64,000 nt of DNA from Sciurus carolinensis (Eukaryota > Chordata > Mammalia > Rodentia > Sciuridae), in NCBI RefSeq assembly GCF_902686445.1, contig NC_062221.1:34674575-34738574 (forward strand). Direction: 5' to 3'. The notes below the pieces were generated by a model. The model was not told where the DNA came from. It did not search any database and saw only the letters and a program-made list of their open reading frames with translations. This document shows positions 48,266 to 59,747 of the stretch, piece after piece; the stretch's first letter is position 1; every line of letters starts with the position of its first letter. Position numbers and translations under genes: made by a program.

Positions 48266-51176
48266 CTGATTGAAGGGAACCTCACTGCTGTAAAGGGAAA
48301 TGGACAATGATTGCTCTGGCATTTTGACCAGAGATGGGGTGTTGTGGGGCAAGCAGTTTGGATTTCCCTTAGAGGAATGTTTTTGGTCAGTCAAGGGGTT
48401 CATGATAAAAGTCTGATTTTAAAAGAACTGATTGTAAAGTCATCTGAGAGGTGGGTGCTTCTATGAGAGAGAGTACTGGAATGAGATTAATACAAAATAA
48501 ATGTCATGGCTTGGAACATGACATTGAATATCATGATAATGATAGAAATCAGTAATTTTCCAACAGGAGGTGTAAGAGAGATGAAGTTATTCCCATGAAA
48601 AACTGGTAAGGACCTGGCTCCCACTTCAGAATATAAATCTTTAAGGATATTAGTTTCATTGTCAGACTTATTAGGAATGTAAACACAACACTTAGTTTTT
48701 ATAATGCCACAGATGCTGCAATAAGATGCAGTTAAACTATCTAATGTCATCTGGTTTTTGTAAACTTGCTTTCTATTGGCATAACCTCCGTGCTTAGTAG
48801 ATATCCCTTTATTTCTTTTATTTAGGGCTAGGTAATCATACTAGAAAATAGATCAAGTCTGTGTATGTCAGAGGTTAGGAAGATTGTAGGCCTTAACTTG
48901 ATTTAAAAAGCTTCTGATTCTGAGTCTCTTTTGATAGTTATCAGGCACTCCTGTCTAAGAACCCCTCTTTTATAGCCTCTAGTCTTACTTACTCTTGGTG
49001 GGGCTTACACAAGTGTTTATCTTAAATTACTTTAAAGGAACTATTTTTTTTTTCCTTTTGAATGCCCAAGTATGGCTGCACTTTGCTTATGACTTATTTT
49101 GCTAGGTACTTAAGACCAAGATGGTCAAACTGACCTTGTTCCTATTTTTAAGAATCAGCTGAGTTTCCTCAGGTGGTCACTCTTATGAACTTGTGAGGAG
49201 TTTCTTAGCTCCTTTAGTGCCATCCACCAGGACAGGTCAGGGTTTTATTGACCATATGACTTCCCTGGGGTATTTCCTTTTCCAATGAATGACCTCCTTG
49301 CAGCATGTGCACTAGTTAGCTTCTTGTTATCAGAGTCTCATTGATTCCCCTGATCAGTAGGACATGTGGCCCAGAGTTGCATTGCCCTTAAATAAGTCCC
49401 CTTGTTCCCTAGTTTCAAGTTAACTCAGAGGGTTATTCTTTGTTTTTCCATTTACTTCTTTAACTGTAGTCTCCAAGTTTTGATCTTAAACATCCAGCAG
49501 GCCATATTTACCAGTAGGAGTACTGAGTTTTACCTTTAATGTCTAACTTTGTAGTTGTCTTACCCCTTCTACTTAATTGGGGTCATTTTTAGTACTTGAA
49601 GTCAGTCTTATATATTGTCTGTCCAATCAATAATGGCATACTGATCTCAAATTAACTTAGGTTGTTATATTCGATGTTATCCTTTTGTAAGGCATTAACA
49701 GGCAATAGGTATAAAGTTTACAAGAAAAATATAAAATGAAATTAACAAGAGTTAAAAACATATTGAGTTTGTATAGTAGCTATAAACCAAGAAACATAAT
49801 TTTTATAATCCCAACCTTTATTTCAAGAGTTAGTTTGAAGAACATCATCTTGGTGAAATGCTCTTCTAAACCTTATTTATAAAAGATTTGTATACTTGAA
49901 AGATATGAATACATCTAGTGTATCAAGAATTAAGTAACAGCACAATGACACTGATGTTCTTATATTAACCAAGTTTAGCTTTTAAAGAAAAACTCATAAT
50001 CTGTAGTTTTAAACTCTAAAATAACATTTGTTATTTAACCAGAGATATACAAACCTTAATTCATTTGAGACTAATGTCTCTAAATAATACAACTTAACAG
50101 ACACAATAAATCATTGAGATAAGAGCAGATTAATGTCTTAAGAAATCCTTGTTACTTCAAAATACTGAGGATTAAACTTCGGTTTATGTTAGTACATTAA
50201 TATTTGACCCTAGGAAAAAATCTTAAATAACTTTGATTAAGCTAATTATATATAACCAACTTAGTTACACGAAATCTTTCTGAAATTTACTCTTCACAAA
50301 CCTTTGCAACTTATTTAGACATTCTATAACTTTTTACTTTACCACACAAAAGACTTTCTTATACAGAAACATTTCTTTTTCCTTCTACTTTCCATACTGA
50401 AACACATTTACTTACCTAGAAACTTCTTATATCTCTTTCCTAGTTGTTGACTCCATTTTGAATTCATATTCTGAAACGGTTTTTATGAAATTTCTGAACT
50501 TAGGCAAATTAATATGAAGTGTTTTGTTTTATAGTACTTTAATTGAAGCCCAATTAAAACATTCTGTATACTTGGCTATAAAATTACAATTTATAAAATC
50601 CTAATTCTTAGTAACCTTATTTTTAGTGAAGACTCAGAAACAAAGAAAACTTACACCTTTTTCATTTACCTATTTATGAAAATACACATAAGGTTTAAAT
50701 ATATTAACTTATGAAATTTAAGATGTCAAGAGTACAGTTGATATGTTAGCACTTTAACTTTGAAAATTAATTAGATGTTTTCTCTAACAAACACATGATT
50801 AATCTCATTGATGTTAAATGTAGTTTACTTATTTTTAACTGTAAAATCCAAAATATCAGAGAAGTGTAGTTAATATTAGCCATCTCTCCCCTGTTGAAGA
50901 AAAATCCTGCAAGCAATGTATATTATATTCTAAATATTTTACTGAAACCAACACTGTTAATTTTCTGACCAGCAAGAAAATCATCTGAGTTAGTAATTTT
51001 AAAACCATCTTTACTCTTACCTGTTTATCTAATTTAAATTGAGGGAGTGGGAGTGTCCTGCCCCATTGATAGATTTCAGGTTTCCTTCTTCCTTTTGTTC
51101 TCCCCTCCTCCTATTCTGGCTAGGTACCCATAAAGTGGGAAGGAGCTGTCCAGGTACCTCTCTCTATTTTCCATAT
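48266..51176 (-). repeat. Interval between two LTR-like copies (possible non-autonomous LTR element interior)
   Basis: 2.9 kb of AT-rich sequence with no protein-coding frame (longest 87 codons, 48,487-48,750) and no SINE. If 48,048 and 51,177 are paired LTRs, this is the interior of a non-coding LTR retrotransposon. If they are independent insertions, it is ordinary flank. The sequence alone does not settle this. Confidence 0.3.
50754..50920 (+). repeat. 167-bp direct repeat, copy A
   Basis: It matches 51,364-51,530 at a constant offset of 610 bp with no gap and, by my reading, one mismatch (50,810 g versus 51,420 a). Confidence 0.9.
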
Positions 51177-51363
51177 CTGCCCAGAAAGGCAGGAATGGAG
51201 CCACCCAGCAGGGTACTCATTAACAACTCCTTGCTGGGAGTAAGAATTCCCAGGAGGCTGGTAACTTTGGCAACAGTTTGGAGGAGGGAGAAGTACTCTG
51301 GAGGTATTAGCATTTTATTTCCTTTTGAATTAGCCCTGGCTTCCTTTAACTTTGAAAAATTAA

Positions 51364-51530
51364 TTAACTTTGAAAATTAATTAGATGTTTTCTCTAACAA
51401 ACACATGATTAATCTCATTAATGTTAAATGTAGTTTACTTATTTTTAACTGTAAAATCCAAAATATCAGAGAAGTGTAGTTAATATTAGCCATCTCTCCC
51501 CTGTTGAAGAAAAATCCTGCAAGCAATGTA
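51364..51530 (+). repeat. 167-bp direct repeat, copy B
   Basis: Near-identical to 50,754-50,920. It is preceded by 'taattaactttgaaaa', which also matches the junction, and is cut off where the TA-rich array begins. Confidence 0.9.
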
Positions 51531-51859
51531 TTATTTTATATATATATAAAATGTATACCCAAATTATTCTTTATCTACACTGACTGTCCTTTTATATATA
51601 TTTTATATATATTTTATATATATTTATATATATAAATAAAATATATATATAAATATATATTAATATATATATATTATATATATAAATAAAATATATATAT
51701 TAAATATATATATTTATATATATTATATATATATTATATATATTATATTTTATATATATTAATATAAATATATATTAAATATATATATATTTTATATATA
51801 TTTATATATATATAAAATGTATACCCAAATTATTCTTTATCTACACTGACTGTCCTTTT
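51531..51859. repeat. (TA)n/(TATAAA)n array flanked by a 46-bp direct repeat
   Basis: About 220 bases of alternating TA with TTTA/TAAA interruptions (51,592-51,813). The same non-TA sequence (starting 'aaaatgtatacccaaattat') lies on each side, at 51,548-51,593 and 51,814-51,859, offset 266 bp. It is strongly self-complementary and could form cruciforms. Confidence 0.9.
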
Positions 51860-51914
51860 GCCTGTTCTCAAAGTCACTAGCCCTGATCTATTTCTAATCA
51901 ATTTATTTCCTTGG

Positions 51915-52080
51915 CAAGACATGGTCGTGCATTCCTGTAATCCCAGCTGCTTGCTAGGCTGAGGCAAGAGGATCACAAGTTCAAAAGACAGTTAATCAAC
52001 TTATTGAGATACTGTCTCAAAATAAAAATTGATGGGGATATAGCTCAGTGTACCTCGTTTCAATCCCCTATCCAAAAAAA
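51915..52080 (+). repeat. B1-dID SINE
   Basis: 'ggcaagacatggtcgtgcat tcctgtaatcccagctgctt', 'gagatactgtctcaaaataa', then the ID half 'tggggatatagctcagtgta' with a short A/G tail. Confidence 0.85.
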
Positions 52081-52536
52081 GGGGGACACTCCATATGGGC
52101 ATTGGATATGTGTACGGTTGTTGCATCTCAATACAGACTTCTCATTCAGTCAGTGGAAGCAGTTCTAGAGTAAAATTGATGTCACCTGGATTACACATGC
52201 CTCTGTAATCACTGTGAGAGAATCAAGTATTAAGCCATTTTCAGCTCCAATTGGGATAGGAAAATGGATTTTGTCCATCATCAAGACTTATAGTGAGAAG
52301 AATCTGCCAAATACAGAGAGTTTGAGGTTCAGTAACTAATATAATGACACATGTTACTGTAAGAGAAACCCAGTTCTCCTTTCGTAATATGCAGCTCAGG
52401 GGGAGGCAGTTGAGGGGTAGGACAGGGACTCAATAATGTCACAAGTCATGTATGAGTAGCATGATTTGTTGCCTAAGGGGTCCCAGCTAGCCCCCTGATG
52501 ACAGGTCTAGCTTGAAGACAAAAAGAAGTGGACAGA

Positions 52537-52586
52537 GGGCTGGGGAGATGGGGAGATAGCTCAGCACTGAAAAAAAAAAAAAAAAA
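52537..52586 (+). repeat. 5' ID fragment with A-run
   Basis: 'gggctggggagatggggaga tagctcagca' followed by A17. Only the A-box half is present, so it is a truncated or internally deleted ID insertion. Confidence 0.65.
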
Positions 52587-52969
52587 CAGCAGTGGGTAGA
52601 GCTCTTCCAACTGCATCATCTTCCCTTTTGTTGAAAATGCAAAAGCTTTTCTAGAAATCCTCAATAGATTTGCACACATTTCTTTAACTAGAATTGTGTC
52701 ATAAATTCACCTTTGAATAGAGGGAAACTGGGAAGTTATTTAGTTGAGTAAATAGATTGCTACCTCCTCCCCCAAACTGGAACTCTATTAAAACAAAAAG
52801 GAAGAATTGGAAATAGGATAAGCAATGAGCAATGTACTCAAGAATGTGTACTTTATAAAGAGATGATGCTTCTTTAGTTCAGAGTCCAGGATTTGGCATC
52901 CTGGATATGACAATATGGTGAATGGCACTATGGTGGAAGGACATGCAATGGGTAGAAATTTCATGATCA

Positions 52970-53215
52970 AAAACCTGGGGAGGGACCAATCTTGCTCTTT
53001 TTATAAAAACCCACTCTCACAGAAACTAATGTGGCCCATAAGAAGTGCATTACTCCCTTCCAAGAGCTTCATCCCTAGTGACTGAATTATCTCACACTAG
53101 GCTCCACCTCTTACAGGTTCTATCACCTCAACACTGTCACACCGAAGACGAAGCCTCCAAACTATGAATCTTTGGGGAACAAACCACATCCACATCATCA
53201 CAGGCTCCAACAAAG
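52970..53215 (-). repeat. MaLR/MER-like repeat upstream of the pseudogene
   Basis: 'aggctccacctcttacaggt tctatcacctcaacactgtc acac', 'aagcctccaaactatgaatc tttgggg' has the reversed wording of a common ancient LTR-type repeat. It ends about 220 bp before exon 1, near the start of the GC-richer block. Confidence 0.5.
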
Positions 53216-53439
53216 CCAAAATTGTAAGAGCAAGATGTCTGCAACATGTGTATTTGGGGGTGGGGGAGGAAGGTTGCTCTCAGAAGTAACTGGAAGCAGC
53301 CAGAGCCTCCCATTCCATAATCTCAGTAAAGTGCCACCTGATATTTCTTGCCTTCCCTCCTGTACTCATGGCATTCTGAGTGCCATCCCAGAAGAGGTAA
53401 TTGGTGGCTCTAATTTCTCTGAGTACAGGAGGCCTAGTC

Positions 53440-53570
53440 ATGCCATTCTCAAAGGAAGGAACGCCCCCAACCCAACCTTCAGTCGGATGTTCCTGGTTTC
53501 TCCCAAGCCTGTTTGCTGCTTTTAATGTGGTGCTGCTGGTCAACCTAAGTGGCCTCTTCTTTGCTTTCCT
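53440..53570 (+). pseudogene. ZDHHC19: ZDHHC19 pseudogene exon 1
   Basis: An in-frame ATG at 53,440 opens 43 codons plus two bases, with a first transmembrane segment (FLPSLFAAFNVVLLVNLSG). The donor is CT|GTGAGT at 53,571. The N-terminal residues before the tryptophan at codon 19 match the family poorly, so this ATG is the best candidate but not certain. No stop lies within the exon. Confidence 0.85.
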
Positions 53571-53944
53571 GTGAGTCTCCCATACATGAAGTTGGATTCT
53601 TACAATGAGATAGAAGGGAAAAGAGAAAATGATAGTGCAAAAGCAGGGAAGTGGAGAGAGGGTCAGAGGCAGTAAAGTGGAGAGGGAGGGTCATCTGGGG
53701 AAAGAAGGATATATAGTCAGAGGGACAGTGATGTGCAAGCACAGAGGTCTAGAGTGCCTGATGCATTTAGGGAACTGCGGGTGGCTGATAATGCTGGTGA
53801 CATTTGGTGGAGTCTCCATGCTCTGTCCCTAGCCTGGGTATTAAGATCCGTCCTTAAGGTCTGAGTTCTACCTCAGGTGAACCAAGGCCTCATGAGGAGT
53901 TCTGTGTTGCTCTGGATTAGAATTGAGTCTGATTCTTATTTCAG

Positions 53945-54066
53945 ATGCAGATGGCTGGCCCAGATTGGGGAGTGGGACTTTCCCATGATTATGGGCCTTC
54001 TGTTTGTGATCAGCTTGTACCGTCTGGTTTTTCTCAGTTTCTCTGATCCTGGCATCTTGCATCAAG
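53945..54066 (+). pseudogene. ZDHHC19: ZDHHC19 pseudogene exon 2
   Basis: The acceptor is TTATTTCAG at 53,944 and the donor G|GTAAGA at 54,067. Joined to exon 1 the frame stays open and reads CRWLAQIGEW, then a second transmembrane segment and SDPGILHQ, the DPG motif common to DHHC enzymes. No lesion is seen in this exon. Confidence 0.9.
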
Positions 54067-54565
54067 GTAAGACCTCAGATCCCTGGGAAAAGGAGGTGGT
54101 ACCACACAGCCTGATGCCTTACAGAGGTGACACCACCTACGGCCTCAGGATCCCTTCTCTCCATGTCATAATTACTTAGGCAATAATATTTCATTTCCCA
54201 AGTCACTGAGGTGTTAATAAATATAAAAGAGGAATTCTTCAGGTATTGCAGTTTCATTAGAAGGGAGATACCAGCAGGCTTTTCTAAACCACGAAGTTCT
54301 CTCTTCCTCCTTTTCATTTCACATATGCCTTGAAGCACCCACTACTATTCCAAAGGGTAGAACTCTATAGACAGCTCTTCTGGCTGGAAACCCCCTACTC
54401 TTTGACTTCCAACCCATCTGAGTGGTCATTTTGCTTAAAGGGACTGTGATTCCCCTGCCCACTTTCTCCCCACCTTTTTTGCTGCCCAGTGATGCTATGG
54501 GGCGGCCCGAGAAGACACGTGATGGAAGAGTCTCCTGCCACTGTCTAAATCTCTTCCCATGTCAG

Positions 54566-54710
54566 GTTCCTTTGAGCAGGACTCCGACTCACCATATGTG
54601 ACATGGATGTATCAGAGGGCCTTCCAAATACCGTGGTGCCCACAGTGCTGCTTTCACAGTGTGGCCCTCCCTGGACCTTCAACTGTCCCTGTTGCAACAT
54701 CTGTGTGGAG
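54566..54710 (+). pseudogene. ZDHHC19: ZDHHC19 pseudogene exon 3 (frameshifted cysteine-rich domain)
   Basis: The acceptor is CATGTCAG and the donor GAG|GTGAGT. It encodes WCPQCCFH in frame. At about 54,658-54,668 an indel then moves the rest (PPWTFNCPCCNICVE) to another frame. The expected histidine of the zinc-binding 'HC' pair is read as asparagine. Zinc-binding cysteines are otherwise recognisable. Confidence 0.9.
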
Positions 54711-55419
54711 GTGAGTACTCCTCCTCCCTGTTCACTCATCAACCTACCACTGAGCACCTGGTCGGGACCAGGAATGTCACATAATAAATGGATCAAGGGT
54801 AGGTATGAGGCCATCTTCCCAGATTGCAGAAAGTGGCTCTTAGCTGCTCTTGGTCACTTACATATATAACTGCCTCTGTGTCTACACATCTGTACTGAGC
54901 CTGGTGGAGTCAGTGGAGGAAAGGCAGCCTCTGTCTCATCCCCTGCTTGCTGATACTGGATACCCAGACCCTAGGCCAGGTGTTTCCCTGTTCTGGGGAT
55001 CTTTGCCTGTCTTTCTCTGGGTATCCAAGTTGGAGGGTTTCCTGGGTTCTGAGTGATCTTCTCTCATGTGCACATCTTGCACGGGTTTCCAAGCGCAGAA
55101 GGCTGGCTGGGCAAGGGAGTTCTTTACATCCTTACCCAGTATCTGAGAAAAGAGAGGCCCAGAGTTATTCTATATCCTACTCCAAGTTACCCAGGTAAGT
55201 CTTGTCTCTGAAAACCTCACTCATGATAAGTAATCTGATGAGCCAAGGAGTCCTAACTGTGCCCTAACAATGGACATGCCAGTTTCTCCCTGGAGATGGG
55301 AGCCTGTGTGGAGGGCCAAGAGCAGGTGGCCTAGAGGGCTACCATGAGGGGACTTGAGCATTTGGGGGTGATGAAGCCCAGGTTAGATAGACCCTGAAGG
55401 CCTGTCTCCTCTAACCTAG

Positions 55420-55581
55420 GAGTTTTACCGCCACTGCAAGTGAGTATATAATTGTGTGGGTCTTTGCAATATCCACATCTTCCTAGTGCTGCTCCTGTCC
55501 CTTTGCTTCTACCTAGGTGCACTGCTGTTGACCTGTGTGATCTTTGTGCGCACGAGAGATATGCCATTCTTTATGGACAAA
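55420..55581 (+). pseudogene. ZDHHC19: ZDHHC19 pseudogene exon 4 (catalytic exon, nonsense)
   Basis: The acceptor is CTAACCTAG at 55,419. The exon reads EFYRHCK, then TGA (55,441-55,443) where the family has DFDHHCKW. So the catalytic motif is YRHC and the conserved Trp is a stop. The third transmembrane segment follows in the same frame. The donor has decayed; 55,581 is my best estimate, and 55,612 (CT|GTGAGA) is an alternative. Confidence 0.88.
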
Positions 55582-55986
55582 GTCATGGCTCACACTAGGA
55601 ACAGCACAGACTGTGAGATGGAAAGTGTAGACAGCCAAGGGATGGGGTAACCCAGGGCAGGCCTGATGCGGGTGGGGCTAAAGGGAAAAGTCACTTGGGA
55701 GGAGGACCTGTGTAGGGCATGTTGAAGGTTACTGGGGTCAGGGCAATAAGGGAAGGTAGGATGGACAAGAATCTAGTGGGGTCATGGAGTGGTGGAGTAA
55801 GGGTGGAAAGGAACAATGTGGGACAACATTGTGGTGGAGTGTGGTTTCCCTTGGGTATACTAGACTAACAGTCCAGTCCAGGGAGGAAGACTAGGTGAGC
55901 AGGGTACGCTGGGGGAGAGCAGGGAGGGCAAATTCTAGTCAAAAGGCAGAGCCAGTGAGAAACTATTCTGCCACTTGGCTTCTTAG

Positions 55987-56103
55987 CCCGCACATGGCTT
56001 CATACTGGCTGTACCTGCCACTAGAGGCCTCCTGCCATTCATCCTGGGGTAACTGATTCAGCCCAGTGTGGTGAGCACTGCCAGACCCCCCTACCGGGGC
56101 TAG
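55987..56103 (+). pseudogene. ZDHHC19: ZDHHC19 pseudogene exon 5 (two stops)
   Basis: The acceptor is GGCTTCTTAG and the donor TAG|GTAAGT at 56,104. The frame shows a TM4-like ILAVPATRGLLPFILG, then TAA (56,050-56,052), LIQPSVVSTARPPYRG, and a final TAG (56,101-56,103) in the position of the lysine that ends this exon in the family. Confidence 0.82.
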
Positions 56104-56736
56104 GTAAGTGGGACCGAGTGCCTATACCACAATACCCAGCTGTGTGCACACATCTGGCACCTCTGCCCTTGGCACTATCTGGGCTTTCCCCACTGCCCTT
56201 GGCCCTGATGGTGCCTCATTAGTCCTTCCAGACCCAACCCTTAAGATGTAGCTCAAGTCTCTTCTCCCCTGGAGCTTGGTGGTCACTCTCCCTTCTGAGT
56301 GCTTTGCTTCCAGAGCCTACTGTGTGCTAGGATGCATGATCTTTGAGGGAGAGGATAGAGGTGATTCAGTGCATCTGGCACTTGTATAGATAGGCAAGCT
56401 GCAATCAGAGCGACACCGGAAGACACCCGGGGACACTTTGAGAGGTGGTGGGTCCTGAGTGGTGCAGCAGACTGGAAGAAACAGTCTGCCCAGACCTGCA
56501 GTGTAGAGTAGGACAAGCCACTCTATGCGTCCCTTGTGTGATTGTGCAGAAACAGAGAATAGGAGGGCATTGCCTGTGAGAGGCGCACTGTTGCAAAAAG
56601 GCACGGAAACCCAAAAGTAGGAAGTCAAGGGAATGATGACTCTAACTTAATCACAAAGTGGCACAGGCAATGAAGTTCCACCCATGGGGGTCAAGAATAA
56701 AAAGACCCAGAAAATCAAGCATGGAATTTAATTTGA

Positions 56737-56753
56737 TTAGGGTTAGGGTTAGG
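56737..56753 (+). repeat. Short interstitial telomeric repeat
   Basis: TTAGGGTTAGGGTTAGG: nearly three perfect vertebrate telomere units, next to a minus-strand L1 fragment that begins near 56,770. Confidence 0.95.
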
Positions 56754-56769
56754 TAACAGTCATAAGGTA

Positions 56770-57715
56770 ACAGTGTGGAACTTTCTAGGAAATATCCATA
56801 ACCACTGTACCATTTCTATCTTCTACCAGCAATGTATGAGAATTCCAATTGCTCCACATCCTCATTCTCATTTGTTGTTATTTTGTTTCTTAACTGTAGC
56901 CTGTCTAACAAATGAGTACTGGTATCTCATTAGGTCTCCAGTTTGTAATATCCTAATGAGTAAAGATATTGAACATATTTTCATGTCTTAATGGCCATCA
57001 GTGTCTTTGGCAAAGTGCTCCAATCTTTTGCCCATTTTTAATTTTTTTACAGACTATTTTGTTTCATTGTACACAAATGGGGTACATCATTTCATTTCTA
57101 TGGTTGTACACGATGTAGATTCACACCACTTGTGTAATCATACATGTACATAGGGTAATGATGTCTGTCTCATTTCATCATTTTTCATACCTCCCTCCCT
57201 CTCATTTCCTTCCATTCTTCTCTCATTCTCCATCCCCCACCACCATTATATACCATCATCCACTTAGCAGGGAAAACATTCGCCTTTAAAAGTTTTCAGT
57301 TTTAAGGGTTCCTTTTACTGGATCTATGATTTGCAAATCTGTTCTTGCAATCTGTGTCTTGTCACTTCATTTTCTTTGCAGCATCTTCCAAAGAGTAGGA
57401 GTTTTCAGTGTTGTTGTTTTTCCAGTACCTGGGATAGAATCAGAGGTTCTACTGCTGATTGTTGTTGGTAATTCTACATTGAAAGTCATGTCCTCTGTGA
57501 AGCACAGTTTCGTTACTTTCTTTCCAATTTGTCTTTGTTTCTTTTTTTTTTTTTCTCTTTTTTATAATTTTCTTTTTATTTTTCCAGACTGTATTTTGAT
57601 TCATTGTACACAAATGGGGTACAACTTTTTGCTTCTATGATTGTGTACTATGTAGATTTTCTTTTTAGAGTTGAATAGGAATGATAACAGTGTGCTTCTT
57701 TGCCTTGGGATTCCT
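56770..57715 (-). repeat. Nested L1 fragments
   Basis: An old L1 ORF2 3' portion (56,770-57,045; 'ccagcaatgtatgagaattc caattgctccacatcc' reversed) is interrupted by a sciurid L1 3' end (57,046-57,285, starting 'acaaatggggtaca') and resumes at 57,286-57,560. A second copy of the 3' end ('attgtacacaaatggggtac aac') lies at 57,598-57,660, followed by a scrap of RT region to 57,715. All are minus strand and 5'-truncated. Confidence 0.7.
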
Positions 57716-58195
57716 TTAGTATGACAATAACTTAACTAAAGCCTCTTTCAGGAAGAGTGGTGGGCAGCATTAATGGGAGAGGGGGAAGCTGCAGACCCCA
57801 AGATGGCTGAAAAGCCAGAGGAGCCTTTCTGCTTGTCACCTCCCAGTCTTTTAGTCACCACCCTGACACAGTCATGTTTGGCTCCCCTCCCATCTGTGGC
57901 TCCTCTGCTGAGCCCTTACTCATCACCCTGTGGTCTGCCTGTCGTCTTCTCCCTCCAGCTTCAGGTCATCATTTAGTTTGCCTGGCAGCATTTTCCCTTC
58001 CTCCCTCCTGTGGTTCCTCCAGCCCTAGGTCAGAATGAGGCCCTCCAAGTTTAGGATTCGCAGTTTCAAAGGAACTAAATGACTGCACTCCAGGATTCAC
58101 TAAAGAGGGTTCCTTTCTATTACTTGCAGCACCCAATTCAGGCACTAATTACATATACCAACTTTCATGCAAATTCTTCTGGAATCACTTACTCA

Positions 58196-58400
58196 GTGAC
58201 TGGTAGCAAGGACTGGAGCCAGACCTCATGAGTCTAAATCACACCTCTACAACATGCTAGCAGGGAGATCACAGCATGCTACTTGGTCATCTGGTCTCTT
58301 AGTTTTCCTATATGTAAACACGGAAGTACGGATTAATTCACGTAAGACACATAGAACAATGGCAGGTACCAAAAAGTGTCTTATGTGCTGCTTTTACTGT
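58196..58400 (+). repeat. MIR SINE
   Basis: 'gactggtagcaaggactgga gccagacctc', 'ttggtcatctggtctcttag ttttcctatatgtaaacacg', 'tagaacaatggcaggtac' follow the MIR order from the tRNA-like 5' part through the core. It is ancient, and one of the better preserved MIRs here. Confidence 0.7.
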
Positions 58401-58757
58401 TACCTCCATTTCTTCCCATAGTCATTTACACATTTTGTGCTTCATCTTAAAAGTCAAGCAACCTCCACCCTTAATGTCCCAGGCCTCCACTGTACCTGGA
58501 ATGGACATAGCCTCTGAAACCAGAAGTAGCTGAAGTAGCCCTCTAGTGTGTCTTATCGCTTACCTCTCCAGATTTCTCCTTTGTATGTAACTGGGTGCTG
58601 TGGGCTGGGTTTCCTACCATTTTCCAATGATAACCCTCTCTCTTTGCTATCCTGGCCACTCCCCATGGTGTTCTGGGTATTTTGCTGTAGTCGGCCTCAC
58701 TGCCCTGAAAGTAGGCTGGCTGTGCTGTTTGCAGTGTGCTTTCCACCCTAATGAACC

Positions 58758-58924
58758 CAGAGGGCACTTTACCACTAAGCTACATCCCCAGTCCCTTCTA
58801 TTTTTCTATGTTTGAACAAGGTCTCACTAAGTTAGTTACTAAAGCTGTTCTTGAACTTGTGATTCTCCTGCCTCAGTCCCCTGCCCAGTCTCTGGGATTA
58901 TAGGTGTCCTTCATTGTGCCTGGC
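58758..58924 (-). repeat. B1-dID SINE
   Basis: 'ggcactttaccactaagcta catccccagtccc', 'gaacaaggtctcactaagtt', 'gggattataggtgtccttca'. Lies in intron 5. Confidence 0.85.
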
Positions 58925-58961
58925 TTGACTGAGGCTTCCTTGATGCCCTGAAATATTTCTG

Positions 58962-59048
58962 GCTGGGAGTGTATCTGAGTGGTAGAGCATGTGCTTAGCA
59001 TGTGCAAGGCCCTGGGTTCTTCAATTCCCAGCAGACAAAAAAAAAAGG
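58962..59048 (+). repeat. ID-type SINE
   Basis: 'ggctgggagtgtatctgagt ggtagagcatgtgcttagca', B-box region with a short insertion ('gggttcttcaattccc'), and an A-tail of about 11. Lies in intron 5. Confidence 0.85.
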
Positions 59049-59538
59049 AATCTGAATAAAATGAGTGAACCAGCAAACAAAAGAATCAACATTTTGGGAT
59101 AGAAGAAAAGAGAAAATGGAACAGAGAGAAGCCTAATGCCTTGATACCCCCAGGATAAGGGGAAGATGAAGAGACGGCAGGAAGTTGGGCAGAAGATGGG
59201 GCAAGAAGAAGATGCCATTTGATTTTGATCCTATGGAGTGGGAGGGCATGTGATACACAAAATTGGAGCAGGAGCCCCAGGAGGGGAGTCACTGGGAGAA
59301 ACTGGTCTGGGTGCTTCAGAGCTGTTGGATTCTATTCATGTCTGATAAGGTTCCATGTGAGGAGAGGAAGGTATTTAAATTTATTGCTCAGTTCTTAAAA
59401 ATGTATTATCATTCCTTTACAAACTTTTCTATGCCTTATGTACAGACAATATTTTCTATACTTTATACATAGCTATCAAAAATTCTTTCTCTAAATTTAA
59501 AAATTCTGTATTTTTTAATACTCTGCTATTAATTAATC

Positions 59539-59747
59539 TGTTTTTTTTTTTTCTGGTACTAGGGTTTTAACCCAGTGGTGCTTTACACTAAAGCTACATC
59601 CCCAGTCATTGTATTTTGTTTTGTGATAGGGGCTCACTAAGTTGCTGAGGGCCTTGCTACATTGGTGAAGCTTACCTTCAACTTGTGATTCCAATACCTC
59701 AGCCTCCCAAGTCACTGGATTACAGGCATGCATCACTGCACCTGTTA
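59539..59747 (-). repeat. B1-dID SINE
   Basis: T-run, 'ggtactagggttttaaccca', 'agctacatccccagtcattg', 'ggctcactaagttgctgagg', 'attacaggcatgcatcactg'. Lies in intron 5. Confidence 0.85.

Larger units (their letters stand above)
51177..51880 (-). repeat. LTR-like repeat, copy 2, with internal insertion
   Basis: Homologous to copy 1 from 51,177 to about 51,330 and again from about 51,826 to 51,880. The roughly 495 bp between contain the second copy of the 167-bp direct repeat and a long TA array, so this copy has been rearranged after insertion. Confidence 0.5.
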
